Assembly: GCA_965226475.1 (NCBI GenBank)
Contig: CBDDDJ010000002.1
Location: forward strand, 248,001-312,000
Direction of reading: 5' to 3'
Origin: JASLMY01 sp965226475
GTDB lineage: Bacteria > Pseudomonadota > Alphaproteobacteria > GCA-2731375
DNA: 64,000 nucleotides
Under the pieces are notes generated by a model, which was given only the letters and a program-made list of their open reading frames with translations, was not told the DNA's origin and did not search any database. This document shows, piece by piece, positions 18,181 to 27,163 of the stretch (the first letter of the stretch is position 1; each line of letters opens with the position of its first letter). The position numbers and the translations under genes are program-made.

Positions 18181-19099
18181 GTGTCTGGCCCGAAAAGAGT
18201 TGAGTGATTTCAGTCAGTTGTGATTCACTGTTTGTATTTAGCAACCAGGGAGACACAACATGTGGACCAAAATCACTCGCCCGAAGTATGAACGCGACCT
18301 GCTGCGCTACGCAAGCGACCTGACGGATGGAGAATGGAAGGTGCTGGAGCCGTTGCTGCCTCGCGCCAAAGCGCTGGGACGGCCTCGGACGACGGCATTG
18401 CGCGAGGTGGTGAACGCGATCCTCTACCTACTGCGTAGCGGCTGTCCATGGCGCATGCTGCCCCGGGACTTCCCGCCACGCTCGACGGTGCAGCGCTACT
18501 TTTATCTCTGGCGGGACGACGGCACCTGGTCCGAGGTCAACCGGCAACTGCTGGTCGCGGCGCGCGAGGCCGAGGGCCGCGCGGCCGGCCCGTCGGCCGG
18601 TATCATCGACAGTCAGAGCGTAAAAACCACGGAAAGCGGCGGTATCCGGGGCTTCGACGCCGGAAAGAAAGTCAAGGGCCGCAAGCGTCACATCCTCACC
18701 GACACCGGCGGCCTGCTGGTCGCGGTCGTGGTCCACGGCGCCGAGATCCAGGACCGCGACGGCGCGCCGGCGGTGTTCGCCGCCATCCCCCGCCATGCGC
18801 CACGTCTTCGCCGACGGCGCCTATGCCGGGCCCAAGCTCGAGGGCGCACTGAAGCGGATCGGCCGCTGGTCGCTGGAGATCGTCAACCGTCCCGCGGGCG
18901 TGAAGGGCTTCCAACTCCTGCCCCGCCGATGGGTCGTCGAGCGCACGCTCGCCTGGCTCAATCGAAACCGGCGGCTGGCCAAGGACTTCGAGACGGCCAT
19001 CGAGACCGCCGAGGCCTGGATCTTCCTCGCCAGCATCCAACTCCTCACGCGCCGTCTCGCAAGAGCCTGAAAACACTCGATTCATTTCGAGTCGGACTC
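18181..19099 (+). mobile_element. IS5-family (IS427-like) element, copy 1, damaged (919 bp)
   Basis: The ends are GTGTCTGGCCCGAAAAGAGT on the left and GAGTCCGACTCGAAATGAAT on the right (reversed), both running into GAGTG. It is flanked by TAA at 18178-18180 and 19100-19102. It lies head to tail with copy 2 and shares the middle TAA. It is 11 bases shorter than the intact copy at 27.6 kb. Confidence 0.88.
18260..19070 (+). pseudogene. IS5-family transposase, frameshifted
   Basis: Compared with the intact 273-residue copy at 27715-28536, eleven bases (CTTTCCCCGCC) are missing near 18796, in the segment reading AAIPRHFPRLRHVF in the intact protein. The frame is lost just before the second catalytic aspartate (FADGAYAG), which appears only in another frame from 18795. 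The first aspartate (IIDSQSVKT) is still in frame. The product should be inactive. Confidence 0.88.
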
Positions 19100-19102
19100 T
19101 AA

Positions 19103-19929
19103 GTGTCTGGCCCGAAAAGAGTTGAGTGATTTCAGTCAGTTGTGATTCACTGTTTGTATTTAGCAACCAGGGAGACACAACATGTGGACCAAAATCACTC
19201 GCCCGAAGTATGAACGCGACCTGCTGCGCTACGCAAGCGACCTGACGGATGGAGAATGGAAGGTGCTGGAGCCGTTGCTGCCTCGCGCCAAAGCGCTGGG
19301 ACGGCCTCGGACGACGGCATTGCGCGAGGTGGTGAACGCGATCCTCTACCTACTGCGTAGCGGCTGTCCATGGCGCATGCTGCCCCGGGACTTCCCGCCA
19401 CGCTCGACGGTGCAGCGCTACTTTTATCTCTGGCGGGACGACGGCACCTGGTCCGAGGTCAACCGGCAACTGCTGGTCGCGGCGCGCGAGGCCGAGGGCC
19501 GCGCGGCCGGCCCGTCGGCCGGTATCATCGACAGTCAGAGCGTAAAAACCACGGAAAGCGGCGGTATCCGGGGCTTCGACGCCGGAAAGAAAGTCAAGGG
19601 CCGCAAGCGTCACATCCTCACCGACACCGGCGGCCTGCTGGTCGCGGTCGTGGTCCACGGCGCCGAGATCCAGGACCGCGACCGCCGCCAGCCACTTTCC
19701 CCGCCTGGACGTCTTCCTATCGGATCTTCCTCGCCGAGGGCGCACTGAAGCGGATCGGCCGCTGGTCGCTGGAGATCGTCAACCGTCCCGCGGGCGTGAA
19801 TCCAACTCCGTCACTGGCGCGGCGGTCTTCGCGAACCGCCGAGGCCTGGATCTTCCTCGCCAGCATCCAACTCCTCACGCGCCGTCTCGCAAGAGCCTGA
19901 AAACACTCGATTCATTTCGAGTCGGACTC
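19103..19929 (+). mobile_element. IS5-family (IS427-like) element, copy 2, internally deleted (827 bp)
   Basis: It has the same ends as copy 1, directly after it in tandem. It is flanked on the left by the shared TAA (19100-19102) and on the right by TTA (19930-19932), so the trinucleotide repeats do not match. It has at least two internal deletions. Confidence 0.85.
19182..19900 (+). pseudogene. IS5-family transposase, internally deleted
   Basis: The first 165 residues or so match the intact copy, up to GAEIQDRD at about 19680. After that, pieces of the second half are missing or scrambled: the FADGAYAG segment is lost, and the WVVERTLAW glutamate segment is replaced by unrelated sequence around 19800-19840. 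Only the terminal AEAWIFLASIQLLTRRLARA returns. It cannot encode an active enzyme. Confidence 0.88.
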
Positions 19930-20865
19930 TTAGAGGAAGCCGGCCTGACCCAGGCCTGGGTCGAGGAGGAAGACGGCGGGGCCGGCCTCTCGGTCACCGA
20001 CACCTTCGCCATCCTGCGTACGGCCGGCCGTTTCGCCGTCGCCGTGCCGCTCGCCGAGACCCTGCTCGCGGCGAAGCTGTTGAGCGCGTCCGGCCTCCAG
20101 GTGCCGACGGGGCCGATCGCGCTCGCCCTGTCCCTCGCCTCCGATCGACCCAAGCTCGCCGGTGGCCGACTCGACGGCCGGGTGGCGGGCGTCGCCTTCG
20201 CCCGCGAGTGCGAGCATCTGGTGGTGATGGCGGACGGGCCGGAAGGCCCGGAGGTGGCCCTCGTCGCCCGGGCCGACTGTGAACTGGAGGCGGTCGAGGC
20301 GATTTCGCGCGAGTCGAAGGACGACGTGAATTTCGCGGCCACCCCCGTCGTGGCGAGTACCGAAGCCGGGCTCTGCGGCGGCGCCATGAAGCGCCTCGGT
20401 GCCGTCTTCCGCGCGACGCAAATGACGGGCGCGCTCGAGGCCATGCTAGATATCTCCGTCGACTACGCCCAGGAGCGGGTCGCTTTCGGCCGGCCGATCG
20501 GCAAGTTCCAAGCGGTGCAACACCTGCTGGCGCGCCTGGCGGAGGAAACGGCGGCGGCCGTCGCCGCCAGCGGCTCCGCGGCATATGCGATGGAAACCCA
20601 ACCGCTCGACGGCGACGAGGCCTTCATCGAGGTCGCCGCGGTCAAGGTTCGCGTCGGCGAGGCGGCGCGCGAGGGCGCGATGATCGCGCACCAGGTGCAC
20701 GGCGCCATCGGCTTCACCGCGGAATACCCACTGCACCGCTATGTCCAGCGCCTGTGGGGCTGGCGCGACGATTTCGGCCCCGAGGCGCATTGGGCCCTGA
20801 GCCTGGGCCGCCACGTCGCCGCGCGGGGGGCCGGGGACTTCTGGCCCCTGATTGTCGCGGTCTGA
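19930..20865 (+). pseudogene. Acyl-CoA dehydrogenase, N-terminus removed by the IS5 tandem
   Basis: The coding sequence begins right at the IS boundary with LEEAGLTQAWVEEEDGGAGL, which corresponds to roughly residue 50-60 of a normal acyl-CoA dehydrogenase; the N-terminal helices and start codon are gone. The remainder is well conserved: ATQMTGALEAMLDISVDYAQ, ERVAFGRPIGKFQAVQHLLA, and a C-terminal QVHGAIGFTAEYPLHRYVQR typical of CaiA-like family members. It ends 13 bases before a second acyl-CoA dehydrogenase, so the two were an operon encoding partner subunits or sequential enzymes. A shortened product from GTG 20044 is possible but would lack part of the FAD/substrate domain. Confidence 0.85.
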
Positions 20866-20878
20866 GAGGAAGCGGCCC

Positions 20879-22024
20879 ATGTCTCATTCGATCGAATTCG
20901 ACCCCATCCGTCTGCCGCCGGAAGCCGAGGCGCTACGCGGGGAAGTCCGTGCCTTCGTCGCGGAAGAGCGAGACCGCGGCACCTTCGATGCCGGCAAGCG
21001 CTTCGACCGCGAGTTTTCCAAACGGGTCGGGGCCAAGGGCTGGATCGGCCTCACCTGGCCCAGGGAATACGGCGGCCAGGAGCGTAGCCACCTGGAGCGC
21101 TATGTCGTCAACGAGGAATTCCTCGTCGCCGGCGCGCCGACCCGGGCCCATTTTACCGCCGACCGGCAGAGCGGGCCGGTGCTGATCAAATACGCGGACG
21201 AGGCGATCAAACGCGACGTGCTGCCCCGCATCACCCGGGGCGAGATCACCTTCTGCATCGGCATGAGCGAGCCGGATTCCGGCTCCGACCTCTTCGCCGC
21301 CAAGACGGCGGCCGTGCGCACCAACGAGGGCTGGCGGGTCAACGGACGCAAGCTCTGGACCTCGAACGCGCACAACGCCGAGTACATGATCGGCCTGTTC
21401 CGTACCTCGCCCGCGACGAGCGACAACCGGCGCCACGGCCTGACGCAGTTCCTGGTCGATCTGACATTGCCCGGCATCACCATGCGCCCGGTGCTGCACC
21501 CGAACGGCGACCACGACTTCAACGAGGTCACCTTCGACGACGTGCTGATCCCGGCCAACCATGTGCTGGGCGAGGTCGACATGGCGTGGAAGCAGGCGAC
21601 AAGCGAGCTGGCCTACGAACGAAGCGGCCCGGAACGCTTTCTCGAGACCTATTCGATCCTGCATCAGCTGATCGACGTGCTGGGCACCACGCCCGACGAG
21701 CGGGCGGCGGAGGGCCTGGGCCGCCTGGTGGCGCAACTCTTCACCATGCGGCGGATGTCGATCTCGGTCGCCGGCATGCTGCACGCCGGCAAGGAGCCGG
21801 TGCTGGAAGCCTCCATCGTCAAGGACCTGGGCACGGTCTGGGAGCAGAAACTGCCCGACGTCTGCCGCGATCTCGCGGCCTTCGCCGAAGCCGATCGCGC
21901 CACCTGGCTCCGCTTCCAGGACGTACTGATCACCAACCAGACGATTGCCCCCAAGCTGACCATTCAGGGTGGTACCACCGAGATCCTTCGCGGCATCGTC
22001 GCCCGCGGCCTCGGCCTTCGCTGA
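20879..22024 (+). CDS. Acyl-CoA dehydrogenase
   Basis: This 381-residue flavoenzyme has the normal three-part fold: helical N-terminus (RGEVRAFVAEERDRG), beta domain with ITFCIGMSEPDSGSDLFAAK and WRVNGRKLWTSNAHNAEYMI, and C-terminal helices ending in APKLTIQGGTTEILRGIVAR. It would oxidise an acyl-CoA to the enoyl-CoA and pass electrons to ETF; the substrate is unknown. GAGAGGAAGC precedes ATG 20879. The usual catalytic glutamate is not obvious, as in several clade members that pair with a second subunit; the truncated gene just upstream may be that partner. Confidence 0.9.
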   Translation: MSHSIEFDPIRLPPEAEALRGEVRAFVAEERDRGTFDAGKRFDREFSKRVGAKGWIGLTWPREYGGQERSHLERYVVNEEFLVAGAPTRAHFTADRQSGPVLIKYADEAIKRDVLPRITRGEITFCIGMSEPDSGSDLFAAKTAAVRTNEGWRVNGRKLWTSNAHNAEYMIGLFRTSPATSDNRRHGLTQFLVDLTLPGITMRPVLHPNGDHDFNEVTFDDVLIPANHVLGEVDMAWKQATSELAYERSGPERFLETYSILHQLIDVLGTTPDERAAEGLGRLVAQLFTMRRMSISVAGMLHAGKEPVLEASIVKDLGTVWEQKLPDVCRDLAAFAEADRATWLRFQDVLITNQTIAPKLTIQGGTTEILRGIVARGLGLR

Positions 22025-22026
22025 CG

Positions 22027-22052
22027 GTCGTCATGACGGCCGTCATGACGAC
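22027..22052. promoter_or_regulatory. 26-bp perfect palindrome after the acyl-CoA dehydrogenase stop
   Basis: GTCGTCATGACGG followed by its exact reverse complement; it contains the 8-mer GTCATGAC twice. It begins two bases after the stop codon and lies 113 bases before the acyl-CoA synthetase start. It could be an operator for a dimeric repressor or a processing hairpin. No T tract follows, so it is not a standard terminator. Confidence 0.55.
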
Positions 22053-22164
22053 GGCACCCGGCCGCCCCGCTCCCCCGGCCCCGTGACAGGGTACCCTCGG
22101 GGTGGTTGAGCCGGGGGAGCGGGGCGGCCAGGAGAGGAAACAGTCGATAGGCAGGAGTAACCTC

Positions 22165-24342
22165 ATGGATACGAGCGTGGACGCGGCCGTTGCCGCGCCC
22201 GATCTGCAGCCGCTTTTCTGGCCGGAGAGCGTCGCCGTCGTCGGGGCTTCGGAAAAGGCGGAGGGCCTGCGCAGCCAGATCATGCGGGTGATGCTGCTGC
22301 ATGATTTCGACGGCCGCATCCTCCCCATCAGCCGCGGCGAGGAAACGATTTTCGGCCTCCAGGCCTATTCGAGCATCGGCGAGGCGCCAGGGCCCGTCGA
22401 CCTCGCGATCATCATCATCCCGGCGCCGCACGTGCCGAAGATCCTGGCCGAATGCGGCGAGGCGGGCGTGCGGGCGGCGCAAATCATCACCTCCGGCTTC
22501 GCGGAAGAAGTCGAGGGCGAGGGCGAGGCGCTGCAGGAGGAGATCCGCGCCATCGCCCAAAAGTATTCGATGGCCGTCGTCGGCCCGAATTCCGAGGGCT
22601 TCGCCAACACCCGATCCCGGCTCTGTCCCACCTTCTCGCCGGCGGTCGAGGTCGAGGAGGGTGAAGCGCTGCTGCCGCCGGAATCGACCGGCGGCCTGAT
22701 CGGCGTCGTGGCGCAGAGCGGCGGCATCGGCTTTTCCTTCCTCGATCGCGCCCGGCCCAAGCGGCTGCCGGTCGGCTATGTGCTGAGCACCGGCAACGAG
22801 GCCTGTCTCGAGACCTTCGACATCGTCGAGTGGATGCTGGAGGAGGGCGATGTCCAGGCCTTTATTCTATTTTGCGAGAACGTGAAGGACCCGGCCAAGT
22901 TCCGCCGCGCCGCCGACCGCGCGCTCCGCGAGGGCAAGCCGCTGATCGTGGTGAAGATCGGCCGCTCCGAAGCTGGCGTCCGCGCGGCGATGTCGCACAC
23001 CGCCGCGCTGGCCGGCGCCTATGCCGGCTACGGCGCCCTCTTCCGCCACTATGGCGTGATCGAGGTCGAGAACATCGAGGAAGCGGTCGATATCGCCGGC
23101 GCCTTCGTCCGCTGGCGCGATTGCGACGCGACGGGCAACCGGGTCGGCATCTTCACCGGCTCCGGCGGCGCCGGCGGCTGGATGGCGGACGGCGCCAGCA
23201 TGGCCGGCCTCGAGGTGCCGGAGCTCGACGCCGAAACGCGGGCGCGTATCGATGTCCACTTGCCGAGCTACGGCAGCTCGCGCAATCCGGTTGACGCGAC
23301 GGCGCAGGCCGTGGGCCGGCTGGGTTATGCCGGCCTGCTGGAACCGCTACTCGACTCGCCCACGCTCGACGGCGTGATCGCCATCGCCTCGGCCCGCCTT
23401 CCCCGACGGCTGGAGAGCGATGCCGAGAACCTGGCCGACCTCAAGGCCCGCACGAAGAAGCCGGTCGCCTTCTGGTCCTATACGCTGCCCCATCCGCGCT
23501 CGGTCGAGATCCTGTCCACCGCCGGCTATCCGCTGTTCACCAACAGCACCCACCTCGCCCGGGCGATGCGGGAGTTCGTCACCTACCGGCGGCACCGCGA
23601 GCGGTTTCTGGCCGAGGCGGGCGATGGCGTGGACATCGCCGAGGGCGCCGCCGACGCGGTGGCCGAAGCGCTCGCCGGGGAAGGCCCGGTTCTGGCGGAA
23701 CACCGGGCGAAGCCACTGCTGGCACACTATGGGATCGAGGCGCCGTTCGAACGATTGGCGAACTCGGCCGAGGAAGCGGTCGCCGCCCACGGCGCGGCGG
23801 GCGGCGCGGTGGCGCTGAAGGTGCAGTCGGCCGACCTGCCGCACAAAAGCGATATGGGTCTGCTGCTGCTGAACCTCGACGCGGGCGAGGCGGTGGCGGC
23901 CGGCTACGAGAGCCTGATGGCACGCGCCCGCGACGCGGCGCCCGACGCGACCATCGACGGCGTGCTGGTACAGGCGATGGCGCCAACGGGGGTCGAGATG
24001 ATCGTCGGCATCAGTCGGGACGAGACCTTCGGCCCGCTGGTCACCGTGGGCCTCGGCGGCATCTTCGCCGAGATCCTGAAAGACGCGGCGACCCTGCCGG
24101 CGCCGATTCCACCCGCCGCCGCCCGGCGCATGATCGAGGGCCTGGCGGGCGCCGAGATCCTGCAAGGCGCGCGGGGGCGGCCGCCGGCCGACGTCGCGGC
24201 GCTGGCCGAGGTGGTCGCGCGCCTCTCGCGCCTCGCCCACGACCAGCGGGACGAAATCGCCGAGATCGACCTCAACCCGGTGATCGTCCACGAGCACGGC
24301 GTCACGATCGCCGACGCGCTGATCGTGACGCGCGCCCGGTAG
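22165..24342 (+). CDS. ADP-forming acyl-CoA synthetase (acetate-CoA ligase family)
   Basis: This 725-residue protein fuses both subunits of NDP-forming acyl-CoA synthetases. An N-terminal CoA-binding Rossmann domain (LFWPESVAVVGASEKAEG) is followed by succinyl-CoA-ligase-like domains with the phospho-histidine region MSHTAALAGAYAGYGALFRH. The ATP-grasp domain is C-terminal (about 490-720; GAVALKVQSADLPHKSDMGL, VGISRDETFGPLVTVGLGG, EIDLNPVIVHEHG). It interconverts acyl-CoA + ADP + phosphate with free acid + ATP + CoA. ATG 22165 follows CAGGAGTAACC; an upstream ATG at 22102 has no site. Position after acyl-CoA dehydrogenases suggests use of an organic acid in the same degradative unit. Confidence 0.9.
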   Translation: MDTSVDAAVAAPDLQPLFWPESVAVVGASEKAEGLRSQIMRVMLLHDFDGRILPISRGEETIFGLQAYSSIGEAPGPVDLAIIIIPAPHVPKILAECGEAGVRAAQIITSGFAEEVEGEGEALQEEIRAIAQKYSMAVVGPNSEGFANTRSRLCPTFSPAVEVEEGEALLPPESTGGLIGVVAQSGGIGFSFLDRARPKRLPVGYVLSTGNEACLETFDIVEWMLEEGDVQAFILFCENVKDPAKFRRAADRALREGKPLIVVKIGRSEAGVRAAMSHTAALAGAYAGYGALFRHYGVIEVENIEEAVDIAGAFVRWRDCDATGNRVGIFTGSGGAGGWMADGASMAGLEVPELDAETRARIDVHLPSYGSSRNPVDATAQAVGRLGYAGLLEPLLDSPTLDGVIAIASARLPRRLESDAENLADLKARTKKPVAFWSYTLPHPRSVEILSTAGYPLFTNSTHLARAMREFVTYRRHRERFLAEAGDGVDIAEGAADAVAEALAGEGPVLAEHRAKPLLAHYGIEAPFERLANSAEEAVAAHGAAGGAVALKVQSADLPHKSDMGLLLLNLDAGEAVAAGYESLMARARDAAPDATIDGVLVQAMAPTGVEMIVGISRDETFGPLVTVGLGGIFAEILKDAATLPAPIPPAAARRMIEGLAGAEILQGARGRPPADVAALAEVVARLSRLAHDQRDEIAEIDLNPVIVHEHGVTIADALIVTRAR

Positions 24343-24378
24343 GGCTATAGTTCCCGGAGACAAGCCGGGAGAGCAGCC

Positions 24379-25059
24379 ATGAGCGAGCGGATCGTCGTCA
24401 TCAATCCCAACAGCACCCGGCGGGTGACCGAGGGGATCGACCAGGCCGTGGCGCGCTTGCGCTTCGCCGACGGTCCGGCGATCGACTGCCTGACCTTGGC
24501 CGAGGGTCCGCCGGGGATCGAAACACAGCGCCACGTGGACGGCGTGGTCGGCCCGCTCTGCGAACTGATCCGGCGGGAAGACAACACCGCCGATGCCTTC
24601 GTCGTCGCCTGCTTCTCCGATCCCGGCCTGCAGTCGGCGCGCGAGAGCACGGCCAAGCCGGTGCTGGGGATTTCCGAGTGCGCCATCACGCAAGCCTTGG
24701 CGCTCGGCGACCGCTTCGCCATCATCGCCATCCTGCCGGCCTCCGTCGCCCGCCACCGGCGCTATATCCGCCAGCTCGGCGTCGGCGACCGCTTCGCCGG
24801 CGAACGGCCGATCGGTATCGGCGTCACCGGTCTGGAAGGCGATGCCGTCGGTGACAGGATGAGCGACGTCGCCCGGGCGCTGGTGGACGAGGACGGGGCC
24901 GACGTGGTGATCATGGGCTGCGCGGGCATGGCCAGCTACCGGGCTCGCCTGGAGGACGAGTGCGGCGTGCCCGTCATCGATCCCAGCCAGGCCGCCGTCG
25001 CCCAGGCCGTCGGCGCCGTCCGCCTCGGCTGGACGACGCCGTCCGCCGGCCGGGATTGA
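24379..25059 (+). CDS. Asp/Glu/hydantoin racemase family protein
   Basis: This 226-residue protein opens with IVVINPNSTRRVTEGID, a family signature, and has the two catalytic cysteines expected of cofactor-independent racemases, in FVVACFSDPGLQ and DVVIMGCAGMASY. Members racemise hydantoins, allantoin or amino acids, or act as decarboxylases; the substrate is not determinable here. It starts 36 bases after the acyl-CoA synthetase with GGGAGAGCAGCC before ATG, so it is probably the last gene of that operon. Confidence 0.85.
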   Translation: MSERIVVINPNSTRRVTEGIDQAVARLRFADGPAIDCLTLAEGPPGIETQRHVDGVVGPLCELIRREDNTADAFVVACFSDPGLQSARESTAKPVLGISECAITQALALGDRFAIIAILPASVARHRRYIRQLGVGDRFAGERPIGIGVTGLEGDAVGDRMSDVARALVDEDGADVVIMGCAGMASYRARLEDECGVPVIDPSQAAVAQAVGAVRLGWTTPSAGRD

Positions 25060-25069
25060 GATACGCCGG

Positions 25070-25381
25070 TCAACCGTGACCGAGGCCCCAGGCGCGCATG
25101 GCGCGGATTACGGCGTTCATCTTCCGGCCCTTGGGCGTCAGCACGTAGGCCGCGCGCGGCGGATGGTCTTCATAGAACTCGCGCCCGACGACGCCCGCCG
25201 CCTCCAGCATTTTCAGCCGATTGGAGAGCGTGTTTGGGGCGATGCCCGAGAGCGTGTCCTGCAGGTCCTGAAAGCGCCGCGAACCGTGGTCAAGCAGCTC
25301 GCGGATGATCTCCGCCGTCCAGCGCGATCCGATGATCATCGCGGTGCGGGCGATCGGGCAATCGGGCAGTGTCTCGGCCAT
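25070..25381 (-). CDS. HxlR-family transcriptional regulator
   Basis: This 103-residue winged-helix protein begins with the HxlR pattern: a cysteine near the N-terminus (LPDCPIARTAMIIGSRW), then RRFQDLQDTLSGIAPNTLSN as recognition region, RLKMLEAAGVV and a YVLTPKGRKM wing. HxlR proteins are dimeric repressors or activators, often redox- or quinone-responsive. It is transcribed divergently from the MAPEG gene across 79 bases that contain an A/T-rich dyad, so it probably controls that gene and itself. Confidence 0.9.
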   Translation of the reverse strand: MAETLPDCPIARTAMIIGSRWTAEIIRELLDHGSRRFQDLQDTLSGIAPNTLSNRLKMLEAAGVVGREFYEDHPPRAAYVLTPKGRKMNAVIRAMRAWGLGHG

Positions 25382-25412
25382 AGGTGAAATTTAGCGCCAA
25401 TCCTCTAGAAAC

Positions 25413-25443
25413 GAAAGTCACTATGATATATATAGTTATTTTC
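25413..25443. promoter_or_regulatory. Dyad between hxlR-type and MAPEG genes
   Basis: GAAAGTCACTAT (25413-25424) and ATAGTTATTTTC (25432-25443) form an imperfect inverted repeat around GATATAT, in an otherwise GC-rich region. It sits between the two divergent starts and overlaps likely -10-type sequence (TATGATATATATAG). It is a good candidate HxlR operator/promoter. Confidence 0.6.
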
Positions 25444-25460
25444 GAAACAGGGAGGAAACC

Positions 25461-25859
25461 ATGACGATCGAGTTGCAAATGCTGTTCGGCGCGGCGGCGA
25501 TGCTGCTGGTCCTGCTGGCGCTACAGGGTGCGCTGGTGCCGATCCATCAGGGCTTCGGTTGGGGCCTCGGCGCGCGCGACGAGCCGCGCGACATCAGCCG
25601 GTTCCAAGGCCGGATGAAGCGCATCGTCGCCAACCATATCGAGGGCATGGCGGTCTTCGCCATCCTGGTCCTGGTGGCCCATCTCGCCGGCATTTCCAGC
25701 GGCCTGACCGAGACGGGCGCGGTGCTGTTCCTGCTTTCCCGCATCGGCTTCACGGTGGTCTACATGGTGGGCCTGCCCGTCGTCCGCTCCCTCGTCTGGG
25801 GCGTCGGCGTCCTGGGATTGGTGCTCATCGGGATCGAAACCGTCGCCGTGCTCTTCTGA
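25461..25859 (+). CDS. MAPEG-family membrane protein
   Basis: This 132-residue protein has four hydrophobic segments and the MAPEG loop RFQGRMKRIVANHIEGMAVF between the first two. MAPEG proteins (membrane-associated eicosanoid and glutathione metabolism) include glutathione transferases; bacterial members are mostly uncharacterised. AGGGAGGAAACC precedes ATG 25461. Regulation by the divergent HxlR gene is likely. An inverted repeat (ATCCCATG 25863-25870 / CATGGGAT 25877-25884) lies just past the stop. Confidence 0.85.
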   Translation: MTIELQMLFGAAAMLLVLLALQGALVPIHQGFGWGLGARDEPRDISRFQGRMKRIVANHIEGMAVFAILVLVAHLAGISSGLTETGAVLFLLSRIGFTVVYMVGLPVVRSLVWGVGVLGLVLIGIETVAVLF

Positions 25860-26037
25860 TACATCCCATGCATGACCATGGGATTGCCGTTCTCCCCCAG
25901 AGCGATGAAACTCTTGGTTTGGAAACCCGAAGAGCAGCGCGGCGAAGGAATACCATGTTGGACTGGACGCGGCAGCCTCATCTAGAGAACCAAGGAAAGC
26001 GAGGCGAGATGGCAAAGTCGGGCATGGGACCGAGCAC

Positions 26038-26775
26038 ATGATCGGCCGCGTCAAGGGCATCGTCCTGCTGACCGGCGCCTCGGCCGGCATTGGCGCGGAG
26101 ACGGCGCGGCGGCTGGTGGCGGGCGGCTGGCGCGTCATCGGAGCGGCCCGGCGGGCGGAGCGGCTGGCCGAACTGGCGGCGGAACTCGGGCCGGCCTTCC
26201 TGCCGCTCACGCTCGACGTCAACGACCCCGCTCGCACCGGCCGCTTGATCGAGAACCTGCCCGAGGCCTGGCGCGAGATCGAGGTACTGATCAACAACGC
26301 CGGCGGCGACGTCGGCGGCCGGGTGCGCTTCGACGAGGGCGATGTCGAGGATTGGACCGGAACGATAGAGGTCAACGTCAACGGCGTGATCCGCGTGACC
26401 CGCGCGGTGGTGCCGGGGATGCTGGCGCGCGGGTGGGGGCAGATCGTCATCGTCAGCTCGCTCTCCGGCGTCGAGCCCTTCGCCGACGACGGCGCCTATA
26501 TCGCCGCCAAGGCCGGGGCCCACGGCCTGGCCCAGGCGCTGCGCCACGACTATGCCGCCACGGCCATAAAGGTGACGGAGATCCTGCCCGGCACCGCCCG
26601 GACCGAGTTCGCCACCGCCCGCTGGCGCGACGACGCCGCCAAGGCCGACGCGTTCTACGACGCCTTCCCCGATCTGCTGGACGCGGAGAGTATCGCCCGG
26701 GCCATCCTCTTCGCCATCGACCAGCCCGAGAACGTAACCATCACCGAAGTCCGCATGGCGCCGACCCGGCGTTAG
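26038..26775 (+). CDS. Short-chain dehydrogenase/reductase
   Basis: This 245-residue classical SDR has the cofactor motif TGASAGIGAET (residues 12-22), LDVND, VLINNAGGD (NNAG), catalytic serine in VIVSSLSGVEP and the YIAAK active-site pair. It oxidises or reduces a hydroxyl/keto group with NAD(P); the arginines after the first strand (AARRAERLAEL) hint at NADP. The substrate is unknown. It resembles YdfG/YciK-type serine or sepiapterin-like reductases. A biotin carboxylase stub follows 34 bases later. Confidence 0.88.
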   Translation: MIGRVKGIVLLTGASAGIGAETARRLVAGGWRVIGAARRAERLAELAAELGPAFLPLTLDVNDPARTGRLIENLPEAWREIEVLINNAGGDVGGRVRFDEGDVEDWTGTIEVNVNGVIRVTRAVVPGMLARGWGQIVIVSSLSGVEPFADDGAYIAAKAGAHGLAQALRHDYAATAIKVTEILPGTARTEFATARWRDDAAKADAFYDAFPDLLDAESIARAILFAIDQPENVTITEVRMAPTRR

Positions 26776-26809
26776 TCCCGCCGCCTTCATCTCCGAGGAA
26801 CCCATTCGG

Positions 26810-27163
26810 ATGATTTTCGGCAAACTGCTCGTCGCCAATCGCGGCGAGATCGCCACGCGGTTCCGCCGCGCCGCCGCCGGCTTGGCCATCCCCACGGTCG
26901 CCATCCACCCGGCCGACGACACGACGAGCCCGCACCCCCGGATGGCCGACGAGGCGTACCAGCTGCCGGGGCGCGGCGCCGCCGCCTATCTCGACGGCCG
27001 GGCGATCATCGCCGCCGCGACGGCGACGGGCCGCGACGCCCTACACCCGGGCTACGGCTTCCTCGCCGAGAACGTCGACTTGGCCGAGATGTGCGCCGAG
27101 GGCGGGCAAGAAACGGCCGATGGTGGATGCGTGGTGATCCAGGCTCGAGCGAGGCGGCAATAA
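26810..27163 (+). pseudogene. Biotin carboxylase N-terminal stub
   Basis: Residues 1-97 match biotin carboxylase subunits of acyl-CoA carboxylases: IFGKLLVANRGEIATRFRRA, then DALHPGYGFLAENVDLAEMC. A normal protein continues for about 350 more residues, including the ATP-grasp domain, but here homology stops at about 27100 and the frame ends soon after in unrelated sequence. The break suggests a large deletion. The following ~280 bases (27101-27384), up to the histidine kinase gene, contain no recognisable gene. Confidence 0.85.

Noticed and set aside
25863..25884. ATCCCATG-N6-CATGGGAT inverted repeat after the MAPEG gene as a terminator.
   Set aside because: No T tract follows and the stem is short; it is mentioned with the MAPEG entry but not called.
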